From CAYRJD01 sp965212125 (lineage in GTDB: Bacteria; Actinomycetota; Acidimicrobiia; Acidimicrobiales; Poriferisodalaceae): 64,000 bases of DNA. Numbering within the stretch: position 1 is the first letter of the stretch; every line of letters begins with the position of its first letter. The translations under genes were made by a program, and so were the position numbers. Where the stretch lies: contig OZ243045.1 of NCBI GenBank assembly GCA_965212125.1, forward strand, positions 1,364,001-1,428,000, written 5' to 3'. Positions 24,908 to 33,295 of this stretch are shown here, piece by piece. Below the pieces are notes generated by a model, which worked only from the letters and a program-made list of their open reading frames with translations, did no database searches and had not been told where the DNA came from.

Positions 24908-26020
24908 AGGTAGTTGTGCGTCGGCTAGCAACTCATCCACGAAGGCGTCCGGATCGAACTCAACCAAATCCTCCGCGCCTTCGCCCACGCCGACCAGCTT
25001 TACCGGCAGGTCAAACTGCGTCTCAATGGCGAACACGATGCCGCCCTTGGCGGAGCCGTCAAGTTTGGTTAGCACCACGCCGGTTACTTCGGCGGCCTCG
25101 GCAAAACTTTGCGCCTGGCTCAAGCCGTTCTGACCGGTGGTTGCGTCTAGCACCAGCAGCACCTCAGTTACGCAGCCGGGCGGCTTGTCGGCGACACGGC
25201 GAATCTTGGCTAGCTCCGCCATCAGGTTGGATTTGTTTTGCAGGCGCCCGGCGGTGTCGGCCAGCACGATGTCGTAGCCGCGAGCCGATGCGGCGGAGAT
25301 GGCGTCGTGGATGACCGAGCCGGGGTCGGCGCCGACCGAGCCGGACACCAGGTAGCCGTCGCAGCGTTGCGCCCAGGTGCCTAGCTGTTCGGTGGCGGCG
25401 GCACGGAAGGTGTCGGCGGCGGCGAATACGGCCTTGCTGCCCTGCTCGTGGAGTTGGTGGCCGAGCTTGCCGATGGAGGTTGTCTTGCCGACGCCGTTTA
25501 CTCCCACGAACAGCCAGACCGGCGTGGTATCGGCAGTGGCTTGTGTGCTTAGCGAGCGGCTGCGGTTGTGGCTGTGCAGGGCGGCGCGCATCTGGTTGGC
25601 GAGGGCGGCGAGCAGATCGGCGCCTTCGGTTATGTGCTGGTCGGCGGCGGTGGCACGGAGCTGATCAACGACTTGAGTGGCTGTGTTTACGCCGACGTCT
25701 GCCAGGATCAGGGTGTCTGTGAGTTGGCTCCAGGTTTGTTCGTCTACCTTGCGGCGGCCGATTGCGGCTAGTCCTTGGCCGATGCCAGAGCGGGCTTTGG
25801 CTAAGCCGGTGCGGAACTTGCTGACGGGTTTGCCGGTTGGCGGCTGGGGTGTGGGATCGGCTGGGCTGGCTGGGTCGTCGGGTCGGGTTTGGGTAGGTCG
25901 GTAGGTTGAGCCGCGTGGCTGGTAGCCGGGTCGGCCGGTCCACCACTTGTGAGCAAACGGGAGACTGGCGAGAACGATCAACGCCACCACACCAATGATG
26001 ATGAGCAGCGTGGCGATCAC
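24899..26020 (-). CDS. ftsY: Signal recognition particle receptor FtsY
   Basis: Receptor GTPase that docks SRP at the membrane. The 373-residue protein begins with a true membrane helix (MIATLLIIIGVVALIVLASL), as in many actinobacteria. A Pro/Thr-rich linker and the NG domain follow: VGVNGVGKTTSIGKLG, AADTFRAAATEQL, DIVLADTAGRLQNKSNLMAEL, TKLDGSAKGG and GVGEGAEDLVEFD. Its ATG overlaps the smc stop (ATGA). Confidence 0.95.
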   Translation of the reverse strand: MIATLLIIIGVVALIVLASLPFAHKWWTGRPGYQPRGSTYRPTQTRPDDPASPADPTPQPPTGKPVSKFRTGLAKARSGIGQGLAAIGRRKVDEQTWSQLTDTLILADVGVNTATQVVDQLRATAADQHITEGADLLAALANQMRAALHSHNRSRSLSTQATADTTPVWLFVGVNGVGKTTSIGKLGHQLHEQGSKAVFAAADTFRAAATEQLGTWAQRCDGYLVSGSVGADPGSVIHDAISAASARGYDIVLADTAGRLQNKSNLMAELAKIRRVADKPPGCVTEVLLVLDATTGQNGLSQAQSFAEAAEVTGVVLTKLDGSAKGGIVFAIETQFDLPVKLVGVGEGAEDLVEFDPDAFVDELLADAQLPAG

Positions 26021-29000
26021 GGTGAGCCTGGCGAGGCGGTGACTTTGTCTTTGGCGGTGGTGTTTGTCGTGCTGTTTGTCGTGCTGGTGTTTTCGGTGTC
26101 GGTGCTGTCGGCACCAGTGGCATTGGGGCTAGCGGTGGCTGCGTCAGGGTTGGCGGTGGCTGGCTGGGTGCGTTCGGCGACCACGTTGGATGCTTTGCCG
26201 GGCGGCATTGACACGCCATACATAACGTCGGCGAACTCCATCGTTCTTTGCTGATGGGTGACGATTATCAGCTGCACTTCGTTTCTAAATTCTGAAACCA
26301 GGGTTAGGAAGCGGCTGAGGTTGATGTCGTCTAGCGATGCTTCGACCTCATCAAGTATGTAAAACGGTGAGGGGCGGCTGCGGAACACGGCGAACAAAAA
26401 CGCCAGAGCCGTCAGCGATCTTTCGCCGCCCGACAGCAGCGAGAGGCGGCTGACCCGTTTGCCGGACGGGCAGACGTCAAGCTCGATGCCTTCGGTGGAG
26501 TGCTCGCCAGCGGCGGATTGGCCAGCGGCGGATTGACTGGTGCCGGCCGGGGCAGCGTCAGCCTGCGCGCTAGCGCTGGCACTGGCGCTAGTTAACGAAA
26601 GAGTGCCAGTGCCGCCCGGAAACAGGGTCTCAAAAAGCCGCTCAAAGGTTTGCTTCACGTCATCAAACGCACCCGCAAACATCACCTCTATTTCGGCATC
26701 TATTTGCTTGACTACTTTTATTAGCTCACGGCGACTCTGGCGCACGTCGTCAAGTTGGCCGGCTACAAACTCATGCCGCTCCGACAGCTCCTCAAACTCA
26801 GAGAGCGCCAGCGGGTTGACCGGACCCAGCCGCTTCAGCAGATCTCGCACCTGCTTGAGCCGCTGCTTGGCCGTAACCCCTGGATCAAGGTGTGGTTGCG
26901 GCGCAGCCAGCACGGTTTGCTCATCGGTTTCTAGCTCTTCGGTTAGCGATGTTTCAAGCAGTTCCAGTTTGGTGTTGAGGGCGCTGCTCTCAACATCGTG
27001 ACTGGCGCTAGTCGCTTCAAGTTGCGTCAGGTCGGCTTGCGTTTCGGCGTAGCTGCGGCGGTGTGCGTCGCGGCGATCACGCAACTGCTCAAGCAACATG
27101 TAGCGGTCGGCGTCACGCTGTCGCAAATATCGCACGGCTGCGCTTAGCCGTTCACGCGTGCCGGTCAGGCGGTCTGCCAGATTTGTCAGACCTGCGATCA
27201 CCGCATCCAGACGGGCTTGCAGGTCGCCGGCTTTGGCCATCGCTTCGTCGTGGCCGGCGAGGCGGATGGCGATGTCTTGGTGGCGATTTGTTAGCTCGGT
27301 TTGACGCTGGCTGAGAACCTTGTCTCGCTCGGCCAGCGTTGCGCGGTGCTCGTAGCGCAGTCGGGCGCGCTCGGCTTGGGCGGCGACCGTCGCATCACGC
27401 TGAGTTTGAGCCTCGGCTTGGGCTTGCTCGGCGGCGGTGAGGTCGGCTCTTAGCTGGTCGATGGTTTTTTCGGCGTCCGTTAGTGCGGCTGTGGTGACGG
27501 CGTTCGTGCTGGCGCCGATGCGCCAGCCGCCAGGTCCGCAGCGGTCGCCTCGCTCGGTAACGAAGGTGAGCTTGGGGTGCGCCAGGGCGGCCTTGATTGC
27601 GTCGCGCCAGTCGCCCTCGACTGTGAATGTGTCGGCTAGCAGGCCGTCTAGCAGCGGGGCGAGTAGTTGCTGGTTGGCGGGGTCGACCACGGATACGAAA
27701 CGGCGCAGCGGAGTGAAGGCGGGGCTGGCGCCTGCGGCGGCATCGGCGGCGGCTGGGCTGGGGCTGGCTGGGCTGGAGGCGGGGCCGGGCACGGCTAGCA
27801 CGGTGACGGCATCTGGCTGGGTTTCGCTGGTTTGGTCTTGCAGGGCGGCTTGAGCCTGCAAAGCGACTTGGGCTTGATCGGCTCCTTGCACCACTACCGC
27901 TGACAACGACTCCCCCAGCGCAGCTTTTAGGGCACGCTCGGTGCCGGGCTCTACGTCGATTAGATCCGTGAGGATTCCGATAACTCCCGGGGCGTCTTGC
28001 AGGGCGGCAATGCCGGAACTTTGGCGGGCTTGGTCGAGCGCTAGTCGCAGGGCGTCTGCTCGTCCGACCCAGCGCTGCAACTCTTCGCTGATCTCGCGGA
28101 CTGATCTGTTTGTTTCGCTTAGCGATTGCTCGGCCGCGGCGGGGGTTATGTCTGACGGGTCGGTGGCGGGTGCGCCCGGCGCGGCTTCTTGGGCGGACGC
28201 GGTTTCTTGGGCGGACGCGGCCTGGAGCTCTTCGGCTATTTCGCCACGTTGGGTTTCAAACGCCAGCAACTCTTTTTCTATGCGGCTGCTTTCTTCGGTG
28301 AACGCAGCGACCACATCTTGAGCTAGAGCGGCGCCCTTGTCGCGCTGCGTTGCTCGCAGCCTCTCATACACCTGCCCGAGCAAGCCGCGTGCTCGTTCGG
28401 CCAACGCCATTACGCGTGCCAACGAATCGGGCGCTTCGGTGGCGGTGGCGGTGTCCGTGGCAGCGTCCGCGGCACCGGCCGATCCGCCGCCGGCCAAGCC
28501 AAGCGCGGTCTGCTCTTTTTCGTCTTTCTCGGCTGCGGCGATCGCCTCGTCAAGCTCGGCTAGCAACGCTTTCTTGGCGGCGATGTCGGCGGCTAGCTCG
28601 GCTTGGCTAGCGGCGATTCTTTTTTGCTCCGACTGCAGCGAAGCCAAACGCCGCCCGGCCTCATAAAGCCGCAGCGCTTCAAACTCGGCGGCAAGTTGCT
28701 CGTGCTGTTTGGCGCCCTCGGACTGGCGTTGCAGCGGCCTTATCTGGCGCTTTAGCTCGCGCTGCAGGTCGCTTAGGCGAGCGACATTTTCTTGGGTGGC
28801 CGCCAGGCGCCGTTCGGCTCGTTCCTTGCGGCGGCGGAACTTCAAAATGCCAGCGGCGTCTTCAATGATGGCTCGGCGCTGTTCCGGGCTGGCGCTGAGC
28901 ACCTGTTCAATCTGACCCTGCGCCACGATGATGTGTTGCTGGCGGCCCACGCCGACATCGCTCAACAGCTCTTGCAGATCGGCCAGGCGGCATTGCGTTC

Positions 29001-29346
29001 CGTTTAGCAAGTACTCCGAATCGCCGCTGCGATACAAGCGGCGAGTGATTGCCACCTCGGCGGTTTCGATTGGGAGCTCGCCCTGGTCGTTGCTGATGAC
29101 CAGCGTTACCTCGGCGCGCCCCAGAGCCGCTAGCGACTGCGTGCCCGCAAACACAACGTCATCCATTTTCTGCGAGCGCAGTGCGCTGGGGCCTTGCGCG
29201 CCCAGCACCCAGGCAATGGCGTCGACGATGTTTGACTTGCCGCTGCCGTTGGGTCCCACCACCGCAGTGACGCCGGGTTCCAAGCTGAGCGTGGTGGTTT
29301 GCGCAAACGACTTGAAGCCTTTGAGCGTGAGGGAGTTAAGAAACAC
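26017..29346 (-). CDS. smc: Chromosome segregation ATPase SMC
   Basis: Condensin ATPase. The N-terminal head has LTLKGFKSFAQTTTL, GPNGSGKSNIVDAIAWVLG (Walker A near residue 32) and the Q-loop region. A long coiled coil surrounds a hinge near residues 430-600. The C-terminal head has LSLLSGGERSLTALAFLFA and FYILDEVEASLDD. At 1109 residues it is slightly shorter than many SMCs. It has Ala/Thr/Glu-rich low-complexity inserts in the arms, and a C-terminal Ala/Thr/Asn tail of about 50 residues past the head. Confidence 0.95.
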   Translation of the reverse strand: MFLNSLTLKGFKSFAQTTTLSLEPGVTAVVGPNGSGKSNIVDAIAWVLGAQGPSALRSQKMDDVVFAGTQSLAALGRAEVTLVISNDQGELPIETAEVAITRRLYRSGDSEYLLNGTQCRLADLQELLSDVGVGRQQHIIVAQGQIEQVLSASPEQRRAIIEDAAGILKFRRRKERAERRLAATQENVARLSDLQRELKRQIRPLQRQSEGAKQHEQLAAEFEALRLYEAGRRLASLQSEQKRIAASQAELAADIAAKKALLAELDEAIAAAEKDEKEQTALGLAGGGSAGAADAATDTATATEAPDSLARVMALAERARGLLGQVYERLRATQRDKGAALAQDVVAAFTEESSRIEKELLAFETQRGEIAEELQAASAQETASAQEAAPGAPATDPSDITPAAAEQSLSETNRSVREISEELQRWVGRADALRLALDQARQSSGIAALQDAPGVIGILTDLIDVEPGTERALKAALGESLSAVVVQGADQAQVALQAQAALQDQTSETQPDAVTVLAVPGPASSPASPSPAAADAAAGASPAFTPLRRFVSVVDPANQQLLAPLLDGLLADTFTVEGDWRDAIKAALAHPKLTFVTERGDRCGPGGWRIGASTNAVTTAALTDAEKTIDQLRADLTAAEQAQAEAQTQRDATVAAQAERARLRYEHRATLAERDKVLSQRQTELTNRHQDIAIRLAGHDEAMAKAGDLQARLDAVIAGLTNLADRLTGTRERLSAAVRYLRQRDADRYMLLEQLRDRRDAHRRSYAETQADLTQLEATSASHDVESSALNTKLELLETSLTEELETDEQTVLAAPQPHLDPGVTAKQRLKQVRDLLKRLGPVNPLALSEFEELSERHEFVAGQLDDVRQSRRELIKVVKQIDAEIEVMFAGAFDDVKQTFERLFETLFPGGTGTLSLTSASASASAQADAAPAGTSQSAAGQSAAGEHSTEGIELDVCPSGKRVSRLSLLSGGERSLTALAFLFAVFRSRPSPFYILDEVEASLDDINLSRFLTLVSEFRNEVQLIIVTHQQRTMEFADVMYGVSMPPGKASNVVAERTQPATANPDAATASPNATGADSTDTENTSTTNSTTNTTAKDKVTASPGSP

Positions 29347-29355
29347 GGGGCTCGT

Positions 29356-30183
29356 TCAGACCTGGTATTCGCAGTAGTAGTGCTTTGACCCGCTGACGTC
29401 CGCGCTCAGCACAACGCCGTGCCCGTTGCGGCTGCGCTCGCCAGCTCGGCCGTACACCTCAAGCAAAGCGTCGTAGTTGCCGGGTTCGCCGTAGAGGTCG
29501 GTGCGGCCGCCGAAGCTCACGCCCCGGTGCTTGACCGCGTTATGCATGGTCTCAACGATCGACCGATACAGGCGCCGCACCTCTTGGGTGTTGAGCTCTT
29601 GGGCGATGCGGTTGTAGCGCAGCAGGGCGGCGTGCAGGATTTCATCGGAATAGATGGGGCCTATGCCCACCACGAATTTCTGGTCCATTAGCAGCGTTCG
29701 CAGTTGGCGCTTCACTCCCCTGAGTAGCCCGGCGAATTCAATCCACGGCATTGGGTTTTCGATGGGGTCGAAGCCGAGCTTGTCTTCGTCGAAATAGAGC
29801 TTGGTGAAGCGTTCACGAGCAATCACACGCAGCGTTGCTTTGGTGCTTTCGTCGACTAGTTGGATTTGCCCTTTGCTGAGCATGAAGGTCATCTTGGCGT
29901 TTGGCAGCGGCGACTCGTTGGCCTTGGTTTTCCGAAAGTGGCCGGACTTGCCCAGATCTATGACCAGATCCTCGCCATTGCCGATATCAAATACGAGCAA
30001 GGTGCCGCGGCGGCTGATGGTGTGGATGGTGCGGCCTTCAAGCTTTTTGGCAAACGCGGGCTTGGAGGCGGCGCCGGGGATCATCTTTTTTGGGCCCGTT
30101 ACTTTTACGGACTTGATCCTGCGCCCTTGGCTCTCTTTATCTAGGTCGCGCCGGGCGACTTCAATTTCGGGCAACTCAGCCAA
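29356..30183 (-). CDS. Fpg/Nei-family DNA glycosylase-like protein lacking the catalytic proline
   Basis: The 275-residue protein begins MAELPEIEVARRDLDKE, aligned with the PELPEVE start of MutM. The second residue is Ala instead of the Pro whose amino group forms the Schiff base in Fpg. The helix-two-turn-helix region is recognisable (VGIGPIYSDEILHAALL, with Pro where GNIY has Asn). The C-terminal zinc finger is not complete: the end is SGSKHYYCEYQV with a single Cys. It lies at the mutM position after rnc. It may belong to an altered glycosylase group, or bind lesions without cutting. Confidence 0.8.
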   Translation of the reverse strand: MAELPEIEVARRDLDKESQGRRIKSVKVTGPKKMIPGAASKPAFAKKLEGRTIHTISRRGTLLVFDIGNGEDLVIDLGKSGHFRKTKANESPLPNAKMTFMLSKGQIQLVDESTKATLRVIARERFTKLYFDEDKLGFDPIENPMPWIEFAGLLRGVKRQLRTLLMDQKFVVGIGPIYSDEILHAALLRYNRIAQELNTQEVRRLYRSIVETMHNAVKHRGVSFGGRTDLYGEPGNYDALLEVYGRAGERSRNGHGVVLSADVSGSKHYYCEYQV

Positions 30184-30191
30184 TGGGATTC

Positions 30192-30812
30192 CTAGTTTGT
30201 GCCTGCGGCGGGATCGGTGTTTGCGGCAGGGCTGGCGCCTGCGGCGGTGTCGGCGGCGGCTACTTTGCTGACGGCATCAACAATGGCGGAGCCGAGCATG
30301 CGCACCACCAACTTCGTTGCCGCTTCAACTCCCGCATCTAGGTAGACCGCAGCGATAATTGCCTCCAGTGCGTCGCCTAGCAGACGCGGGTTGCTGCGAC
30401 CGCCACCACGATCTTCTCCACGCCCAAGCTTGAGCACCGATCCTACGTCATAGCGCCGCCCTACCTCTGCCAATGTGGAGCCCCGCACGACCAGCGACCG
30501 CACCTCCGACATGGCTCCCTCGCTCAGATTTGGGTGACTTATATATACGTGGTCAAGCACGCACATTGAAAGCACGGCATCGCCTAGCAGTTCAAGCCGC
30601 TCATTGGTGTTGGGCGGGCTGTTTGGGGTGATGCTTGCGGTGATGCTTGCGGTGGTGCTTGCGGGGGCTTTGTTTGCGGCGGCGGTATCCGCAGCAGCGC
30701 TGTCGGGATGTTCAAACGCCCAGCTCTTGTGCGACAGCGCTAACTCAAGCAGCGCCGGGTTGTTGAAGCGATGACCGATGCGCGACTGAAAGTCGTCTAG
30801 CTGATTTGGCAG
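30192..30812 (-). CDS. rnc: Ribonuclease III without dsRNA-binding domain, probable CTG start
   Basis: The endonuclease domain is complete: SRIGHRFNNPALLELALSHK, then NERLELLGDAVLSMCVLDHV, then LLGDALEAIIAAVYLDAG. After the last helix the protein ends in an Ala/Asp/Thr tail, with no dsRBD and no room for one before the next gene. The frame opens after a TAA and offers no ATG, GTG or TTG before the conserved region; CTG at 30812 (LPNQLDDFQSR) is the natural start, giving 206 residues. The ATG at 30575 would lose half the domain. An insert with a 12-base repeat (Thr-Ala-Ser-Ile) lies before NERLELLG. Confidence 0.85.
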   Translation of the reverse strand: MPNQLDDFQSRIGHRFNNPALLELALSHKSWAFEHPDSAAADTAAANKAPASTTASITASITPNSPPNTNERLELLGDAVLSMCVLDHVYISHPNLSEGAMSEVRSLVVRGSTLAEVGRRYDVGSVLKLGRGEDRGGGRSNPRLLGDALEAIIAAVYLDAGVEAATKLVVRMLGSAIVDAVSKVAAADTAAGASPAANTDPAAGTN

Positions 30813-30839
30813 TGTTTATTCGTGGGTCTAATCGAGGGC

Positions 30840-31124
30840 TTAATCAAGCTCAGCCAGACGCTGAACCACGTAATCAACGGCGTCGCGCACCGTTTTTAGG
30901 TCTTCTAGCTCTTCGTCTTCAATGCGGAACTCGCTGCCCTGCTCGGACAACTCTTCCTCGATGCCTTCGACTAGCTCGATCAGCACCAAAGAGTCGGCGC
31001 CCAGGTCTTCAACAAACGAAGCGGCCTCGGCGATCGTGGATGGATCGTCAAGCTCCAAGATGTCGGCTAGCTGCTCGCGGATCAACTGCAGAATCTGGTC
31101 GCGGCTGAGGCTGGCGGAGGACAT
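30840..31124 (-). CDS. acpP: Acyl carrier protein
   Basis: The 94-residue acidic protein has the phosphopantetheine attachment site in FVEDLGADSLVLIELVE (Ser near residue 45) and the usual helical bundle. It carries fatty acyl chains for lipid synthesis. It lies between plsX and rnc, as in many bacteria. Confidence 0.95.
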   Translation of the reverse strand: MSSASLSRDQILQLIREQLADILELDDPSTIAEAASFVEDLGADSLVLIELVEGIEEELSEQGSEFRIEDEELEDLKTVRDAVDYVVQRLAELD

Positions 31125-31156
31125 GGTGTGGCTGATGTTAGCTGCGCGGGACGGGG

Positions 31157-32278
31157 TTAGTCGGCTGGCTCGGCGGCTGGCTTGGTGGCAGGTTCTTCGG
31201 CGGCCTGCTCGGCGGTGCCTGCCGTAACGCCTTGCACGCTGGCGGCTAGCTCATCTTGCAAACCCGCCGCCGCCATTGCGTGGCCGGCACGAACCGCATT
31301 GCAAATAGCCACCGCGTTGGAAGAGCCATGACTGATGATGCACACGCCGCGCACGCCTAGCAGCATCGCTCCGCCCACCTGCTCCGGCGCTATTTCTTGC
31401 ACGAGTGGCGCAAGCAGTCTGAGGGCGGCGTCGCCGACCTCTTTCTCGGTGTTCAGGCGGTTCATTATCAGGCCGGCAAAAAACTCAGCGGCGCCTTCCA
31501 GCGTTTTCAGCACCACGTTGCCGGTGAAGCCGTCGGTGACTACCACGTCCGCCACGCCGTTCAGTACGTCACGTCCTTCGATGTTGCCGATGAAGTTCAG
31601 CTGGTCGTCGTCGGCTAGCAGCTTGTGGGTTGCTTTGACCAGAAGGTTGCCTTTTTCGGGTTCTTCGCCGATGGACATCAGGCCGACCTTTGGGGCGGCG
31701 GCATCTGGCTGGGCAGCGGCGCTTGACTCGCCGGCGTAGAAGCGCAGCTTGAAAAAGGTTGATCCCATCCGGGCGAACTGGTGAAGCCAGCTGGGTTGAC
31801 AATCGGCCATTGCGCCGGAATCAAGCAGCACGACTGGCAATCGGCCGGGCACCGGCAACGGGGTTGCGATGGCTGGTCGGGCAACGCCACGCAAACGCCG
31901 CAGCCCTAGCAGCGCGCCGGCGGCGGCGGCTCCGGTGTTGCCTGCGCTGACTATTGATGACGCTTCTTTATTGCGCACCGCAGCGATGGCGCGCATGAGA
32001 GATGAGGACTTTTTGCTGCGGGCGGCGCGGGCGGGGTCTTCGGACATCTCAATGACGTCGGGTGCTTCGTGGATGGAAATCAGCTCAGCGATGCGCTCGG
32101 GTGGCAGCGGGCAGTTTTTGGTCGCTGTTGCCAGCAGCGGTTCCAAGACCTCGGTGCGGCCGAACAGCGCCACGGGGATTCCGTCGGCGGCAGCCTGCAA
32201 TGCACCTTCTACGGCAGGCTTAGGCGCATCGTCGCCACCCATTGCGTCCAGCGCTATTGGCAGTGTCCCAGTCGCCAT
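31157..32278 (-). CDS. plsX: Phosphate acyltransferase PlsX
   Basis: Converts acyl-ACP to acyl-phosphate at the start of phospholipid synthesis. Motifs are IALDAMGGDDAPKPAVEGAL at the N-terminus, IVSAGNTGAAAAGALLGL, and VVVTDGFTGNVVLKTLEG. Length 373 including an Ala/Glu/Pro-rich C-terminal tail of about 25 residues. It forms the rpmF-plsX-acpP-rnc series seen in many genomes. Confidence 0.95.
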   Translation of the reverse strand: MATGTLPIALDAMGGDDAPKPAVEGALQAAADGIPVALFGRTEVLEPLLATATKNCPLPPERIAELISIHEAPDVIEMSEDPARAARSKKSSSLMRAIAAVRNKEASSIVSAGNTGAAAAGALLGLRRLRGVARPAIATPLPVPGRLPVVLLDSGAMADCQPSWLHQFARMGSTFFKLRFYAGESSAAAQPDAAAPKVGLMSIGEEPEKGNLLVKATHKLLADDDQLNFIGNIEGRDVLNGVADVVVTDGFTGNVVLKTLEGAAEFFAGLIMNRLNTEKEVGDAALRLLAPLVQEIAPEQVGGAMLLGVRGVCIISHGSSNAVAICNAVRAGHAMAAAGLQDELAASVQGVTAGTAEQAAEEPATKPAAEPAD

Positions 32279-32298
32279 TGCTAGGCGGTGACCCTGGG

Positions 32299-32324
32299 CA
32301 GGAAGTCTCCGCTCAGGAAGTCTC
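32299..32324 (-). repeat. 11-bp direct repeat at the rpmF stop
   Basis: CAGGAAGTCTC (plus) at 32299-32309 and 32314-32324. The second copy overlaps the rpmF TGA. This copy pair does not duplicate the complete stop codon, unlike the others in the window. Confidence 0.7.
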
Positions 32325-32492
32325 TACCGCCTGGCGGTCTCTGTACCAGCCGCAGTTTCCGCAAACTCGGTGCGGCAGTTTGGCTGAGCCGCAGTGCGAG
32401 CAGATGCTGCGGGGGGCTGGGCTGAGTCGCCAGTTGGATGCCCGGCGCGAACGCGTCTTGGCCTTTGAGGTCTTTTTCTTTGGTACGGCCAC
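32313..32492 (-). CDS. rpmF: Ribosomal protein L32
   Basis: A 59-residue protein, MAVPKKKTSKAKTRSRRASN at the start, with the zinc-binding cysteines in CSHCGSAKLPHRVCGNCGWY. GTG start at 32492 with AGGAG eight bases upstream. It sits between yceD and plsX, the common arrangement. Confidence 0.96.
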   Translation of the reverse strand: MAVPKKKTSKAKTRSRRASNWRLSPAPRSICSHCGSAKLPHRVCGNCGWYRDRQAVETS

Positions 32493-32629
32493 AGAGATGC
32501 TCCTAGTGCTGCTGGCTCTTGGCGCTCAGGCTTTGCTAGAGGCTACCGACGAATGCCGCTGGTCGGCACTGTCTGGTCGGCACTGGCTGGTTGGTGTCTG
32601 GCGGTTTGGGGCTGGGTGCTTGGCGAGGT

Positions 32630-33286
32630 TTAGCTGTCGGAGTCGGGTGGTTGGTCGGTGCGCAGCACGTCTAGCGCAGCCCAGCGAGGGTCGCGTGGTG
32701 GTTCGTCCGGCTCTGGGTCGGTGGCTGGATCGGCGGAGCCAGCGGCGCCTGGGTCGCCTGGGTCGCCGGAGTCAGAGTCGCGCACCAACTCGGCGGGCAG
32801 GTTGGGGCAAGGCTCCGGGTTGGGGCAGGGCACTGCGTGAATGGGGAGATCCAACAAAATGGCTTCACGCACCATCGGCGCGAGATCGACGTGCTGCGGA
32901 TCTAGTCGGTAGTGCTCTCCTTCGACTGGAGATTTGGCGAACACCTCTCGCACGTTGATGTCGGTACGCCCTTGCACCGGCGTACTGCAGCGGGCGCAGG
33001 GACCTTGCCAATGCGCTTGGATGCTGCCCGTTACCACCACGCCGGCGGGAGCGTTTTCAAGGGCGACGTCTACGGCAATGTCGTGATCGTCTGAAACCGT
33101 GATGCCGGCGAGCACTATCTCTTGGCTGGCGCTATCGGCCGGGCTGGCAGAGGTGGCCGCTTGTTCGGATTCTGCTAGGTCGGCTGGACGAACTCTGGCC
33201 GACCAGCGCGAATAAACCAGCCCACCGCCTGACGCCGCATCGGCGAGAGGGACTTTTAGCGAGTGCTTTTCACTCGTGCTTTCCAC
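32630..33286 (-). CDS. YceD/DUF177 family protein
   Basis: A 218-residue protein of the DUF177 family, which accompanies rpmF in most bacteria and has been linked to 23S rRNA handling. The hallmark is the cysteine pair in GPCARCSTPV, followed by REVFAKSP and acidic residues. A Pro/Asp/Gly-rich stretch (about 160-205) precedes WAALDVL near the end. The start is GTG. Confidence 0.85.
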   Translation of the reverse strand: MESTSEKHSLKVPLADAASGGGLVYSRWSARVRPADLAESEQAATSASPADSASQEIVLAGITVSDDHDIAVDVALENAPAGVVVTGSIQAHWQGPCARCSTPVQGRTDINVREVFAKSPVEGEHYRLDPQHVDLAPMVREAILLDLPIHAVPCPNPEPCPNLPAELVRDSDSGDPGDPGAAGSADPATDPEPDEPPRDPRWAALDVLRTDQPPDSDS

Positions 33287-33295
33287 CCGACGGCG

